A stretch of 64,000 bases of DNA from Sebaldella termitidis ATCC 33386 (GTDB lineage: Bacteria; Fusobacteriota; Fusobacteriia; Fusobacteriales; Leptotrichiaceae), in assembly GCF_000024405.1 (NCBI RefSeq), contig NC_013517.1:1488001-1552000 (forward strand), in the 5' to 3' direction. The position numbers and the translations under genes are program-made. Positions 42,730 to 54,086 of this stretch are shown piece by piece. Below the pieces are notes generated by a model, which had not been told where the DNA came from, did no database searches, and saw only the letters and a program-made list of their open reading frames with translations. Numbering within the stretch: the first letter of the stretch is position 1; every line of letters starts with the position of its first letter.

Positions 42730-45700
42730 GTGAAAAAAAATAAAAAACTGTTAGTATTATTTTTAGCTCTTAACTCAATTTTGACATCTTATGCCGATAC
42801 AGCAGGCGGAACAGGTCTGTCCGGCAGTAAATATGAAAGAATGTATAATAATATAGTAAAAAATATAGAAAAAGGAAATTCTACACAGAAAAATTATCAG
42901 GTTATAGAAAATATTCTAAAAAAGAAGAATAAAGAATTAAAGGATTTATATCTGCAGGGGGATTATGTAGTAAAGCCGGAATATTTGGAATGGCAGGTAT
43001 TTTTTACAGGATTTTATGCAGAAAATGAAAAAGGCGATAATACAATGGAAAATGCTGATTATTATACTTCAGCAAGAACACAGAGCGGTAAATTAACAGT
43101 AAATTTAAGAATATATAATGAGCTTCTGGCGGCAGGACTGACTTCAAACCAGGTAGAGGCACTTTTTAACGGTGACAGGAATGTGATAAATTCTCTGACT
43201 GATGAACAGAAGAATATTTTTTATAGTCCGAGTAATCTTTCTGGTACTTTTAAATCATTTCATCAGAAAGAAGATCCTAATAATATAAAACTGGGGGCTT
43301 CGATACCAATAAAAGAAGTATTGGATTTTTCACTTGATCCTCAGATAAAAATAGTGGAAAAAGCAATAAACCCGATAATAGTAAATCTTCCAAATACAAA
43401 AGTAGAAAAAATAATGATAACAGATTTCAGAGGAATAACAGCACCGACACCGCAGGCACCTACGATTAATATTACTGTAAATCCTTCTGCTACCATTAAT
43501 TCACCTGTTATAAACTTTAATTTTAGTGCAGGACATAATGCGGGGGCTCCGATGAATCTGAGCGGAGGTGTAGTAAACCACGATACATATAATAATAAAA
43601 TAGTTTCAATGAATTATAACCGTGTTTTTACAATAACAGACACTTTTCATATTGTTAACAGTCCTGGCGGAAAAATGTTTTTTGCTCAGGGGACTGATAT
43701 AGAATTTACAAATTCAAATCCCAGTCCTGCAAGTTCATACGGGAGATTTTTTGCAGAAAACAGAAACAATGCTACATTACTTGCAAATTATGGGAAGATA
43801 ACAATATCAGCGGCTTCATCAGACGCATTTATATTTGGTGATACTGTGGATTCGGTTCTATCCGGAGGTGTACCGTTCAGTACTTCTGTATATAATGGGG
43901 GAACAATGATACTGAATGCTGCTTCTCATAACGGACAGGCGAGTATTCCGGGTGGTGTTGCTATGGCATATCTTTCCAGGGGTGATGATGCCAATAGCGG
44001 TGCGAAGCAGAGATACTTGGTAAATGGAATAAATGGTGTCATGAATATAAACGGTTGGGGAAATTACGGAATATTAATGAATCAGGTAGATAGTGAGCCT
44101 ACTTCACATAAAACAGAAGTAACAGAAGCGAATATAAATTTACTTATAAATAAAGGTAAAGTAAATATAAATGTAAATGGAAGACCAGGAGGATATACAG
44201 AGGGGAATGTAGGTATAGCTGCTTTTGCAGATAACACACTGGGTACTGGGAATGATAATTCGTTTGTTTTAAATGATAATGAAGGAACAATAACTTCAAA
44301 TAGTGGAAATAATATTCTTTTAAGACATAAAGGAACAGGTGAGGTTTGGAATAAAGGAGTAATGCTGATTAATTCGGGAAATACAATAGGGATTGACAGG
44401 GAAAACTGGCTTTATGCGGCATCTTCTAATCCTGGAAGTCTGGCATTGGGAGTTAATGATGGTGCAATAATTGTAACTGAAAATGCAGAAAATGTAAAAG
44501 CAGTATCTGGTACAAGCGATACAAAAAAACATAACAATACACAAAATACGGATAAAAAAATAATCATAAAAAATGGAGACGGTGTAACGGGCGGAGCTGA
44601 TTACGATAAAGATAACGCGGCTTCTTCTTCTATTACTAAGAATATAAGTAAAAGCAGTGCTGGAAAAGGCGGAAGCGTAAACGGAGATATAACTGGAATG
44701 ATGTCTACTGCACCGGGGATGTCAGCAGGAACAACAACTTTGGATAATGATCCTAATATTGATAGTATAATTGAAAATAAAACAACAACTTTCAGTATGA
44801 CAATAGCAGGGAAAACTTATAATTATTCCACACAGGATGGTGTCATATTTTTAGGAGGAAAAAATTCAGCCGGACTAGCTTCTGATGTAAGAAATATAGG
44901 TTCTTATAATCCTCAATTAGACTTGGTTACAGTGAGAAATGACATAGACGGAAAAATATTCATTTATTCCACAGGAAACAGTGCAAGTCAGTATACTATA
45001 GGGATAAATGGTCTATATTCAACAGTAGAAAATAAAGGCGGAATATTTCTGGGACTTACGGCACAAAGCGGTCCAATAGCAGCACTGGCTTCAGCTGTAG
45101 CAACTGAAGGCGCAGTTGCGACACCCGGGAATTATAACTATATAGGTATTTACGGAAAAGGAAGTAATATATCCAATACCGGATTTATAACTGATAAAGC
45201 TTCTGATGCTTTAAACTATTCTCAAAAGGCAATAGGAATCTATGCCGAAAATTCTAAAGTGAACGGGACACTAGTAGGGAAAGTGGAAAACAGCGGGAAT
45301 ATAACTCTTGGAATCGGCGGAAGTGCAGTTATAACTAAGGGATTAAGTGCAGCTGAAAAGATAGGACTGAAAAGTACAGGGGAAATCAGTGTGTCTGGAA
45401 ATGCTGTATATCAAGGAATCGGATTTACACTTGAAAATACTGATGCCGAAATTTCAAATAAAATAAACCTTTCCGGAGAAAATACGATCGGAATCTATGG
45501 AAAGAACAGCACTATTAAGGCAGGCTCACTGGAAATCGCCGGGAATAATATCGGGAAAAGTATTGGAATCGTGGGAGATACTGCAGTACTGGAAGTGAAA
45601 AACGGAGTAAAAATAAATCTTCTTAACGGCGAAAATAATATAGGTATTTACGGAAAAAATATTACCTATACAGACAGCATTACAGGAACACAGCCGGATT

Positions 45701-48700
45701 ATCTGACGGTTAATCTTGGTAACAGTGGTATAGGAGCTTATTTAACAGACCTTGTATCCAATACAACATTAAAAATAAATACTATTAATACAGGAAATAC
45801 AACTACTGCACAGCTTGCAGGAGGAATTTATGCCACGTCTTCGGCAGGAAGCATAAATATAACCGGCGGATCAATAAAAGTAGGAACTTCTCTTCAGAAC
45901 GGAGGCGGATTTGGAATATACGTTTCTGGAGGAGCTGGAACCAACGGTACCATAAATCTGGGAACAAATGCAGTAACTGTAAATCAGAGATCAGGATTAG
46001 GAATTTATGCAAATAATATAACAAATATAACAACAGGAGATATAACTGCAGGAAATACAGGTGTATTCCAAAATAATACTTCGGCAGCAGGGGCGCTAAA
46101 AACTGGAAAGATAATCCTTACAGGCAGTGAGGACAATATGATAGGTGTTTATACTTCCGGAAATACTACAAATGCAGAAATTAACGGACTTGAAATGACA
46201 GGCCTTGAAAAACTGACAGGTATATATGTAGGAAAAGGCGGATTTAAAAATACAGGAAATATAAGCATAAATGCAGGAAAATTATCCTACGGTATCTATA
46301 TAAAAGGGGATGCAGGCAATAAAACCGTAGATTTTGGAAGCGGGACAAGCAATATAGTATTAGGAAACGAAAGTCTGGGATTATATCTTGATAACGTAAA
46401 TGTAACTGGAAGTATGCCGACAGGCATAACTGTAGGGGATTCAAATACCTCAGGCAAGCAGAGTGTGGGAATTTATGCCAAGGATACAGCTTTTAGCAAT
46501 CCTGTGGGTACCAATGTAATTTCAGGAAAAGAATCTGTAGGTGTGTACTTTGATACAAATACCGGAAACATAGAGTATAACGGAAGTGTGTCTCTTGGAG
46601 AAAATTCACTCGGGATTTATAAAAACAGCGGTACGCTGAAAAGAGATCCATCGGCTTCATTAGTATTTGCAGGTACTAACAATATGCAGTCCACAGGTTT
46701 TTATCTTGATAATGCAGTACTGGATTTTACATCAGGTGCTCTAAATGCAAATACTCTTTCAATGAATTCGGGAATAGCCTTTTTATTAAAAGGAAATACT
46801 TCTGATGTAAGGGTAAACGGTACAACAATAACTCCGACACAGCTGGACAGTCTCGGTCTTGCACCGAAGGTAGAACGGATTGTTTATTCGGAAAAAAATG
46901 AAACAGTAGCAGGAGATATAACACTGGATCCGGCAGTAAGATATTACGGTCACAGAGCTAAGGACGGAAGGCTGGAAATAAACGGAAATATATATACCAG
47001 CAGTAATATAACAGCTACATACGGGGTAGCGGTACAAAACAGATATACAGTACTGCCTGTGACGGAAGAAGTACTTTTGAACAGCGGATATGTAGTAGAT
47101 ATGTCAAATTCTTCCGGAAGTGTAGGTATACAGTCACTGGCAGGAGCAAGAGCAGTAAATAAGGGGAAAGTAATAGTCGGTAACAGCAGCAGTGCAAGTG
47201 CAGGAATAGGTATACTTGCCGAAAGCAGTACAATAAACCTTACAAGCGTGGTAAATGATTCTGGAGCAGTAATAGAGATGCCTTATGCAGGAATTGGTAT
47301 ATATCTGGATTCACTTGAGCTTGGCGGAAGTGTAACAAATGCAGGGACAATAAGCTCTACCCAGGCAAATGCTTTGGGAATTTATGCGAAAATGTCCTCG
47401 ACGGGAGTTTTGGGAGCACCGATTACTGCAATTACAAATACGGGAAGTATTAATCTTTCTGATAACGGATTTGGAATATTTACGGATAATTCTACAATTA
47501 CAAATTCGGGAAATATAACAGTGGATAATCCTGGAACAAACAGTATTATTGCTATTTATGGAGGAAGAAACTCTATTATTAACAATACCGGAGGAAATAT
47601 TTCAGTGGGAGAAGGCGGAATAGCCTTTTACGGAAATAATACAGCTATGACAATTTCAGGCGGAAATTTTTCTACTGAAGGCGGTACACTGATTTATGCA
47701 GAAAATAATACAAATATAACTTATACAGCCAATGGAACAACTCTGGGGAATAAAATAGGAATTTACCTTGATCAGAGTAAAATAGATCTTGGAGGAAAAA
47801 ATTTCTCAGTTATGGATTCAGGTTCGGCTATATATCTTCTTGGGGCAAATGCAGAGGCTAAATCATTGGGAACAATGACTCTGGGGAATAATTCCGAAGG
47901 TGCTTACGTAAAAAACAGCATGATGAATCTTCTCGGCGGTACTATGAATATAACAGGCTCTAATTCTACAGGGATAATAGGAATAAACTCCAATATTGAA
48001 AATACAACGGCAATAAATGCCAATATATTGGCAGGAAGCTTTGAAAATAAAGGATTACTTGTAAAAGTAGATGACGGCGGAACATATACAATAAGAAACA
48101 AGGCAGCCATAAATATAACAGGTGCTAATTCACTGGGAATATACGGAAGTACTCTTGACAGCAGCGGAAATATTCTCGGAGCACTTAATATAATAAATGA
48201 AAATAATATAAATATGGGTTCTGCTTCTGATATAAATAATATGCTGATGGGAATATACGGAACACAGAATGTAAATATTTCCAATACTACAGGAAATATA
48301 ACAGGGGGCAGTTATACTGCCGGAATATATTCAGCAGGAGGAACAGTAACGCATGATTCCAGTATTAGTCTCGGTGATGCATCAGTAGGGATTTATATGT
48401 CAGGAGGAACAGGGACAGTAAGTCTCGGAGCCGGTGTATCAGTAGGGAACGGAATAAGAAAGATAGTTTCCGGAAATCAGGTAATAGAGAGCGGAGTGGC
48501 ACTATATGCCAATAATGGTGCAGTTATTACCAATTTCTCCCCTAATATAAATGTGGGAAGCGACAGTATAATAGGTTATTCAAAAGGTGCAGGCTCAAAA
48601 ATAATAAATCACGGCAATGCAGCACTTGGAACAGAAGCTATAGGATTTTACACAAGCGGTGCCGAGCTTGAAAATTACGGGACACTATCTTCAAGTGGTG

Positions 48701-50922
48701 ACGGAGTAATTTATTTCTACGGTAAAGACGGGAAAATAACAAACAGCGGAAATATAAACGGAGCTGCACATAATTACGGAGTGGGAATATATGGTAAAAA
48801 TTCTGAAATTATAAATACAGCAGATATACTATTGGGAGATACATACTATAATCCTGCCAAAGCTGATGATCCTTCTGATTCAAGCCACAGATATGCAGTA
48901 GGAATCTACGGGGATCAGTCAAAAATATATAATAACGGAGAAATACATATAGGACAGCGTGGTATAGGAATTTATTCATATGGTCAGACCGGTGATCTTA
49001 TAAATGATATAAACGGGAAAATAATTTCTTCCGGGGATAATACAGTAGGCTTACTTGTGGAAGGAAGCGGAAGCTATAATGTCATTAATAACGGGCAGAT
49101 AATCTTATCGGGGAAAAATTCGGTAGGAGCTTCTATAAACAGAAATACTACACTGATAAACAACGGATTAATAGAAGTAAGCGGAGAAAACAGTGTGGGT
49201 ATAATGGCGGAAGCAAGCTCGAAGGTAGTTAACAATGCTGTAATAAGTGCATTGGGAACAAGTGTGGCGGGAGTGGTGCTGAGAAGCGGTTCAGTGCTGG
49301 AAAACCACGGGACTATAACCGGTCTTGTGCTTGCCGATGATGTGGACAGTGCAGTAGCAAGTGCTTCCAGTGCATCAGTGGCGGCAACAAGCCTTTACGG
49401 ATATACTGAAAAGCTTCCGGGAACTGTGCTGCCGTCTTATGCAAAACCGACAATAGTAAACTCAGGTGTAATAAATGTAGATAATAATTTTCTTCTTGAC
49501 GGGATTAATCTGATAATAAAGCCTGATCTTCAAAATCCATCGACTACTGTAATAAGCTCAGGAAATATAGACTTTATATATGATGCAGTGAAATTCACAG
49601 GAGGAAAAATAGATAAGGGTATGCTGGTAGAGGTTACGCCTGACTTTGCAGAAGGAACAACAGCAACGGCAATACAGCTTCTGAAAACATTTACGTCTAC
49701 TTCGGGACTGGATATAAATGATTTTGATGTAATAAGCCAGTCTATTCTATGGGCAATAACACCGGCATATAATAAGGATGACGGAACATCAATCGATCTT
49801 ATAGCTACGAAAAAGTTATTTCATACATTATCTGAAGGCTTATGGTATGAAGATTTTGCCGCTAATATGGACAATAATTATTCAGGTTCTGCGGGAGATG
49901 CACTAAAAATATACAATAAAGCAAACTGGCTGACTTCCGACAAGGACTTGAGACATGTAATGGCAAGTCTTGCAGGAAATGTATATGCCAATATAAATCA
50001 GAGAGAAATGGATATAGAGGCAGTATTTGATAATTCCGTGAATTTCCTTCAGGATTCGGAAAATAATACAAAAGAAAATGTAAAAATAAATGTAATAGCA
50101 GGAAAAGGTGAATTAAAAGAGGATACAGACGGTGTAGTGCCGTATGATTACAGAACAACAGGAGTAATAGCACTTAGAGAAGTAGAAAGAACATACAGAC
50201 ATACATTTGGCTACTCGCTGGGATATGCAAATACCAATTTTGATATGAAGGATAATAATGACAGCGAGGAAACAGTAAATACAATACAGCTTGGATTTCA
50301 TAATAAATACACAACGGACAGCTGGAAAATAAAAAATAATCTTACAGGAAGAGTAAGCTTCCATGATATGGACAGAAATATCATGTGGCCGACAAAAGAC
50401 GGAAGATCAGAGATGAGCAGCAGATATGAAGTATACAGTATTTCAAGCGATAATATTCTCGGGAAAGAATTGGCACTTGGTAAAAATGCAAGTATAACAC
50501 CATATGGAGCGATAAAAGCAGTATATATGACAAGACCTGATTTTACGGAAGACGGACTGGAAAGTCTTCAGGTGGACGGAAATGATGCATGGAGCGTAAA
50601 ACCTAGAGCTGGAGTAGAGCTTAAGGCAGAAGTTCCTTTGGGAGCAAATACAGCATGGAAATTAAAGGGAACTATTGATCTGGCATATGAATATGAACTG
50701 GCAGATATAAATGAGAGAGAATATGCAAGATTAACAGCAATAGAAAGTGATTATCACGAGCTTTCAAAACCAGAGGATGAAAAAGGAGCATTTAGAAGCA
50801 AGGCTGCTATAGGTGTGGAAGTAGAAAATAGATACGGAATATTCCTTACAGGGGAATATGTAACAGGAGAAAATGACAAAGAGGATTACAGAGCGGGAGT
50901 TTCTCTGAAAGCAGTATTCTAA
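42730..50922 (+). CDS. Giant type Va autotransporter
   Basis: The 2,730-residue protein starts at a GTG behind TAAGGAGGAAAT. It has a signal peptide (residues 1-22, cut near SYA), a helical N-terminal domain (about 35-100; ENILKKKNKELKDLY and KPEYLEWQVFF) shared with the second autotransporter, a passenger of about 2,250 residues made of GIYGKNS-type units (N-x-G-x-I followed by GIY), expected to form a beta helix, and a C-terminal beta-barrel translocator from about 2,370 ending in KAVF with the terminal Phe. It would display the passenger on the surface for adhesion or shielding. No protease motif was noted. Very few Cys. Confidence 0.9.
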   Translation: MKKNKKLLVLFLALNSILTSYADTAGGTGLSGSKYERMYNNIVKNIEKGNSTQKNYQVIENILKKKNKELKDLYLQGDYVVKPEYLEWQVFFTGFYAENEKGDNTMENADYYTSARTQSGKLTVNLRIYNELLAAGLTSNQVEALFNGDRNVINSLTDEQKNIFYSPSNLSGTFKSFHQKEDPNNIKLGASIPIKEVLDFSLDPQIKIVEKAINPIIVNLPNTKVEKIMITDFRGITAPTPQAPTINITVNPSATINSPVINFNFSAGHNAGAPMNLSGGVVNHDTYNNKIVSMNYNRVFTITDTFHIVNSPGGKMFFAQGTDIEFTNSNPSPASSYGRFFAENRNNATLLANYGKITISAASSDAFIFGDTVDSVLSGGVPFSTSVYNGGTMILNAASHNGQASIPGGVAMAYLSRGDDANSGAKQRYLVNGINGVMNINGWGNYGILMNQVDSEPTSHKTEVTEANINLLINKGKVNINVNGRPGGYTEGNVGIAAFADNTLGTGNDNSFVLNDNEGTITSNSGNNILLRHKGTGEVWNKGVMLINSGNTIGIDRENWLYAASSNPGSLALGVNDGAIIVTENAENVKAVSGTSDTKKHNNTQNTDKKIIIKNGDGVTGGADYDKDNAASSSITKNISKSSAGKGGSVNGDITGMMSTAPGMSAGTTTLDNDPNIDSIIENKTTTFSMTIAGKTYNYSTQDGVIFLGGKNSAGLASDVRNIGSYNPQLDLVTVRNDIDGKIFIYSTGNSASQYTIGINGLYSTVENKGGIFLGLTAQSGPIAALASAVATEGAVATPGNYNYIGIYGKGSNISNTGFITDKASDALNYSQKAIGIYAENSKVNGTLVGKVENSGNITLGIGGSAVITKGLSAAEKIGLKSTGEISVSGNAVYQGIGFTLENTDAEISNKINLSGENTIGIYGKNSTIKAGSLEIAGNNIGKSIGIVGDTAVLEVKNGVKINLLNGENNIGIYGKNITYTDSITGTQPDYLTVNLGNSGIGAYLTDLVSNTTLKINTINTGNTTTAQLAGGIYATSSAGSINITGGSIKVGTSLQNGGGFGIYVSGGAGTNGTINLGTNAVTVNQRSGLGIYANNITNITTGDITAGNTGVFQNNTSAAGALKTGKIILTGSEDNMIGVYTSGNTTNAEINGLEMTGLEKLTGIYVGKGGFKNTGNISINAGKLSYGIYIKGDAGNKTVDFGSGTSNIVLGNESLGLYLDNVNVTGSMPTGITVGDSNTSGKQSVGIYAKDTAFSNPVGTNVISGKESVGVYFDTNTGNIEYNGSVSLGENSLGIYKNSGTLKRDPSASLVFAGTNNMQSTGFYLDNAVLDFTSGALNANTLSMNSGIAFLLKGNTSDVRVNGTTITPTQLDSLGLAPKVERIVYSEKNETVAGDITLDPAVRYYGHRAKDGRLEINGNIYTSSNITATYGVAVQNRYTVLPVTEEVLLNSGYVVDMSNSSGSVGIQSLAGARAVNKGKVIVGNSSSASAGIGILAESSTINLTSVVNDSGAVIEMPYAGIGIYLDSLELGGSVTNAGTISSTQANALGIYAKMSSTGVLGAPITAITNTGSINLSDNGFGIFTDNSTITNSGNITVDNPGTNSIIAIYGGRNSIINNTGGNISVGEGGIAFYGNNTAMTISGGNFSTEGGTLIYAENNTNITYTANGTTLGNKIGIYLDQSKIDLGGKNFSVMDSGSAIYLLGANAEAKSLGTMTLGNNSEGAYVKNSMMNLLGGTMNITGSNSTGIIGINSNIENTTAINANILAGSFENKGLLVKVDDGGTYTIRNKAAINITGANSLGIYGSTLDSSGNILGALNIINENNINMGSASDINNMLMGIYGTQNVNISNTTGNITGGSYTAGIYSAGGTVTHDSSISLGDASVGIYMSGGTGTVSLGAGVSVGNGIRKIVSGNQVIESGVALYANNGAVITNFSPNINVGSDSIIGYSKGAGSKIINHGNAALGTEAIGFYTSGAELENYGTLSSSGDGVIYFYGKDGKITNSGNINGAAHNYGVGIYGKNSEIINTADILLGDTYYNPAKADDPSDSSHRYAVGIYGDQSKIYNNGEIHIGQRGIGIYSYGQTGDLINDINGKIISSGDNTVGLLVEGSGSYNVINNGQIILSGKNSVGASINRNTTLINNGLIEVSGENSVGIMAEASSKVVNNAVISALGTSVAGVVLRSGSVLENHGTITGLVLADDVDSAVASASSASVAATSLYGYTEKLPGTVLPSYAKPTIVNSGVINVDNNFLLDGINLIIKPDLQNPSTTVISSGNIDFIYDAVKFTGGKIDKGMLVEVTPDFAEGTTATAIQLLKTFTSTSGLDINDFDVISQSILWAITPAYNKDDGTSIDLIATKKLFHTLSEGLWYEDFAANMDNNYSGSAGDALKIYNKANWLTSDKDLRHVMASLAGNVYANINQREMDIEAVFDNSVNFLQDSENNTKENVKINVIAGKGELKEDTDGVVPYDYRTTGVIALREVERTYRHTFGYSLGYANTNFDMKDNNDSEETVNTIQLGFHNKYTTDSWKIKNNLTGRVSFHDMDRNIMWPTKDGRSEMSSRYEVYSISSDNILGKELALGKNASITPYGAIKAVYMTRPDFTEDGLESLQVDGNDAWSVKPRAGVELKAEVPLGANTAWKLKGTIDLAYEYELADINEREYARLTAIESDYHELSKPEDEKGAFRSKAAIGVEVENRYGIFLTGEYVTGENDKEDYRAGVSLKAVF

Positions 50923-50991
50923 GATAAAAAATATAGTAAATGATAATAGCTTCCCGAAATAAAATTTTGGGAGAGATAAACAGGTACAAAT

Positions 50992-51048
50992 AAATGGAAC
51001 CGAATAGATTAATACATGCAGATGTGTATTTTCTAAATGGTTCCATTT
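50992..51048 (+). terminator. Nested hairpin behind the autotransporter, likely terminator
   Basis: AAATGGAACC and GGTTCCATTT form a ten-base outer stem; inside, AATACA and TGTATT form a second stem. The 3' arm ends in ATTTTATATT, an imperfect T tract. A weaker CCC-GGG hairpin lies at 50951-50972. The 357-bp gap up to the regulator gene otherwise holds no gene; TATAAT at 51201-51206 may be the regulator's -10 box. Confidence 0.55.
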
Positions 51049-51279
51049 TATATTATAAAAGCAGTAATTTTTTAGTATTATACTTATTCTGACGACAGAC
51101 AGAATAAAGTACGGGGAATTTTTTTCCGGTATTATCGTTTATTTGTTTATACAATTTTGTGTTTGGAATAAAAGAATTTTTAAAACTTTTTGTAACTTTA
51201 TAATACAAATTTGTGAATCTTTCCTTTTTCCCTATTTGGGGTATATTATAAGTGACTATAGTTGAAATGAGGGTTAAAT

Positions 51280-53334
51280 ATGATTATTAGTTCTAGAACA
51301 ATAAAAATTCTGGAGTATGTTTCCAGAAAGGGGGAAACTACAATCAGGGATATCGGGGAAAATCTGCTGTTATCCGAAAGAATAGTGAGATATGAGATTG
51401 ATAATATCAATTTTATTGTATCAAATGAAAAAACTGCTTCATATATTATAAACAAAAGAGGCAGGCTGCATATGAACAATACTCCGAAAATGCTGGGAAT
51501 AATAGAGGACTTAAAGGAAGTGGAAAAAGTATCAAAGCATGAAAGAGAAGATTATATATTTATAAAACTCCTGTTCGAAGGAAAAATAAACCTGAGAAGA
51601 CTTACAGAAGAGCTGGATGTAAGCAGGACAACAGTAAAAAAGGATCTGGCTTCACTGGAAATGAAAAAGACAGGAATAGAGATAGTGAACAATTCACTTT
51701 GTTTTCCGGTAAATGATGAGTTTGAAAAAAGAAAACTGCTTATTGATACGCTGGATGAATATATAGATGAATATCTGAACGGAATCGGAAATAACATAGT
51801 TATAGATGTTTTGAAAAAGATGTTTAGCAAAGAGGAGCAGCTTCTCATAGAAAAATTTTTGAAAAATATTTCCGAGCATAACCTGAAGGCAAATAAACTC
51901 TACAAAACCTTTTATATGTACCTCATTATCACAATTCAGAGAATAAGAACCAATAACCTGATTTTGAAGAATGAAAATGCTAATTTCCTGAAAACCACAG
52001 AGGAATATCAAAAGATAAACAAGGAAATAATATTGCTGGAGAAAAATTTTGAAATATTGTTTACAGAAAATGAAAAATTACAGATAGCGGATTTTTTAAC
52101 GGGATTATTTTCATATTCATATAATACGTCCATATTTGATGTATGGATAAAAATAAACATATTTATAAAGGAAATAATAAAAAATGTAGGGGGAAAGCTG
52201 CAAATAAACCTTGAAGATGATGTCTGGCTTCTTGAAGGTCTGATGAATCACATAAAGCCTGCAATTTACAGAATACGAAATAATATAAATCTAAAAAGCA
52301 TGGAGGTATATTACGAAGAGGCACGGGAAATCTATCCGAGACTTTTTACAGTAATAAAGGAAGAGCTGAAGGCTTTGGAAAAACTTATAAATATTGAATT
52401 TCCCGAAAATGAACTTCTGCTTTTTCTTATTCACTTTCAGGCAGCTTTGGAAAGAAATAAAAATAACGGGGAAATAAAAAATGTACTGCTGGTGTGCATA
52501 GGAGGCTTCGGTACGACAAATATACTGGCATATAAGCTTCAGAGAGCCTATGAACTGAATGAAATAAAAATAATATCTTATCTGGAAATTGATAAATCTT
52601 ATCGAAATATAGATGCTGTTATTACAACCGCAGATCTGAATATTAATGTAAAGGAAAATATCAGTGTTCCTGTAATTAAGGTTTCGCCGTTTCTCACGGA
52701 AAAGGATACGGCAATATTAAATGAACACGGCTTTTCGAGAAAGCAGAATACATATGATATTTCAGAGATAGTAAAACAGCTGAATGAGAGTGCGAGTATA
52801 AAAAATAAAGAAAAATTCAGAAAAGAGCTCCAAAATATTTTCAGTGTAAGTATAAGAGGAGATGAAGCAGAAAAAAAGGATTTATTTTATTTTTTGAAAG
52901 AGGAAAATATAATCTTTGAAAAGAAAAAGCTGGAAAAATGGGAAGATGCAGTAAAGGAAGGATTTAAACCTTTGGAAAAAGGGAAGTATGTAGATGAAAG
53001 TTATTATAAAAGTATAATAGAACTGATAAATAATTTTGGTTCATACATGGTAGTAAGCGAAGGTCTGGCAATTCCCCATGCGGAAAATATGAATAATGTA
53101 CATAAATCAGGGATAAGTCTTTTGTATTTAAAACATCCGGTGATATTTCCCGGCAATAAAAAAGTAAATTTGTTATTCTGCCTGTCAGCAGTAGACAAAA
53201 AGGATCATGTACAGAGTCTGGAGGATATTATCAGACTTGAAGAAGAGTTTTCATTCAGAAAAAAAATGGCAGAAACAAACTCAAAAGAGGAAATTACAGA
53301 AATTTTAGATAAATATAAAAGATTCAGGAGGTGA
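51280..53334 (+). CDS. PRD-domain transcription regulator with PTS IIB- and IIA-like domains
   Basis: The 684-residue regulator belongs to the MtlR/LicR-type group. It has two N-terminal helix-turn-helix regions (TIRDIGENLLLSERIVRYEID at 20-40 and RLTEELDVSRTTVKKDLASLE at about 108), two PRD segments (about 170-400), an EIIB-like domain (VLLVCIGGFGTTNILAYKLQ near 405) and a C-terminal EIIA domain (LAIPHAENMNNVHKSG near 595). Phosphorylation by HPr and the PTS should tune its activity. It is the first gene of an operon with an ascorbate-type PTS and transketolase, and probably activates that operon when the sugar is present. Confidence 0.88.
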   Translation: MIISSRTIKILEYVSRKGETTIRDIGENLLLSERIVRYEIDNINFIVSNEKTASYIINKRGRLHMNNTPKMLGIIEDLKEVEKVSKHEREDYIFIKLLFEGKINLRRLTEELDVSRTTVKKDLASLEMKKTGIEIVNNSLCFPVNDEFEKRKLLIDTLDEYIDEYLNGIGNNIVIDVLKKMFSKEEQLLIEKFLKNISEHNLKANKLYKTFYMYLIITIQRIRTNNLILKNENANFLKTTEEYQKINKEIILLEKNFEILFTENEKLQIADFLTGLFSYSYNTSIFDVWIKINIFIKEIIKNVGGKLQINLEDDVWLLEGLMNHIKPAIYRIRNNINLKSMEVYYEEAREIYPRLFTVIKEELKALEKLINIEFPENELLLFLIHFQAALERNKNNGEIKNVLLVCIGGFGTTNILAYKLQRAYELNEIKIISYLEIDKSYRNIDAVITTADLNINVKENISVPVIKVSPFLTEKDTAILNEHGFSRKQNTYDISEIVKQLNESASIKNKEKFRKELQNIFSVSIRGDEAEKKDLFYFLKEENIIFEKKKLEKWEDAVKEGFKPLEKGKYVDESYYKSIIELINNFGSYMVVSEGLAIPHAENMNNVHKSGISLLYLKHPVIFPGNKKVNLLFCLSAVDKKDHVQSLEDIIRLEEEFSFRKKMAETNSKEEITEILDKYKRFRR

Positions 53335-53337
53335 AAA

Positions 53338-53787
53338 ATGCTGACCGATTACATAAAAAAAGAATGGATAAAATTAGACACGGAAGCGGAAAACTGGGAG
53401 GAAGCGATAGAAAAAGGGGCTAACGAGCTTCTGAAAGATAATGTAATAACTAAAAGCTATATAGAAGCCATGAAGAAAGCGGTAAAAGATATGGGGGCAT
53501 ATTTTGTGGTAACAAAGAATGTGGCACTTCCCCATGCGAAGGCAGAAGAAGGAATATTAAAAACAGGCTTTGGTCTTGTTACATTGAAAGATCCCGTAGA
53601 ATTTGGAAATGTAGATAATGACCCGGTAAAATATATATTTTGTCTTGCTATAAAAAGCAGCAATGAACACATAGAAATACTGAAAGAATTATCGGAGCTT
53701 CTGGAAGATAAAGAGTTTTTCAGACTTTTGGACAGTGAAAAAGACGAAGGGAAAATTTATACTTATTTGAAAAATAAAAAAATATAA
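53338..53787 (+). CDS. PTS ascorbate-type IIA
   Basis: This 149-residue IIA has the phosphohistidine motif VALPHAKAEEG near residue 65, typical of the ascorbate/mannitol-type IIA. AGGAGGTG lies before the start, which follows the regulator stop by three bases. It passes phosphate from HPr to the IIB encoded next. Confidence 0.88.
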   Translation: MLTDYIKKEWIKLDTEAENWEEAIEKGANELLKDNVITKSYIEAMKKAVKDMGAYFVVTKNVALPHAKAEEGILKTGFGLVTLKDPVEFGNVDNDPVKYIFCLAIKSSNEHIEILKELSELLEDKEFFRLLDSEKDEGKIYTYLKNKKI

Positions 53788-53799
53788 GAGGTGAGAAGT

Positions 53800-54084
53800 A
53801 TGAGAAGAGGTCTGGTAGTGTGCAGAACAGGAATGGGAAGCAGTATGATGCTTAGAATAAAGCTGGAACAGGTAATAGGTGAAAATAAATTTCCCATTGA
53901 AATGGAGCATGATGTATTAAGTGCATTAAGTAATTATGATGTAGACTTCGTGGTAACTATGAATGATCTGGTGGATCAGGTAAAGGAAGAGACAAAATAT
54001 ACCATTGGAATAGAGGATCTTATGAATAAAGGGGAGATAAAGGAAAAACTGGAAAAATATCTAAAAGAAACTGAGGAGGTATGA
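53800..54084 (+). CDS. PTS ascorbate-type IIB
   Basis: The 94-residue IIB has the active-site loop VVCRTGMGSSMMLR with Cys at about residue 8. This fits the lactose/ascorbate IIB superfamily. ATG 53800 has AGAGGTGAG upstream; a GTG at 53791 lies within that site. Its TGA overlaps an ATG of the IIC gene. Confidence 0.9.
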   Translation: MRRGLVVCRTGMGSSMMLRIKLEQVIGENKFPIEMEHDVLSALSNYDVDFVVTMNDLVDQVKEETKYTIGIEDLMNKGEIKEKLEKYLKETEEV

Positions 54085-54086
54085 AA

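Noticed and set aside
47904-48284. Minus-strand frame of 126 codons inside the first autotransporter
   Set aside because: The repetitive Gly/Asn/Ile-coding sequence gives many long reverse frames; none has start signals or a plausible protein composition.
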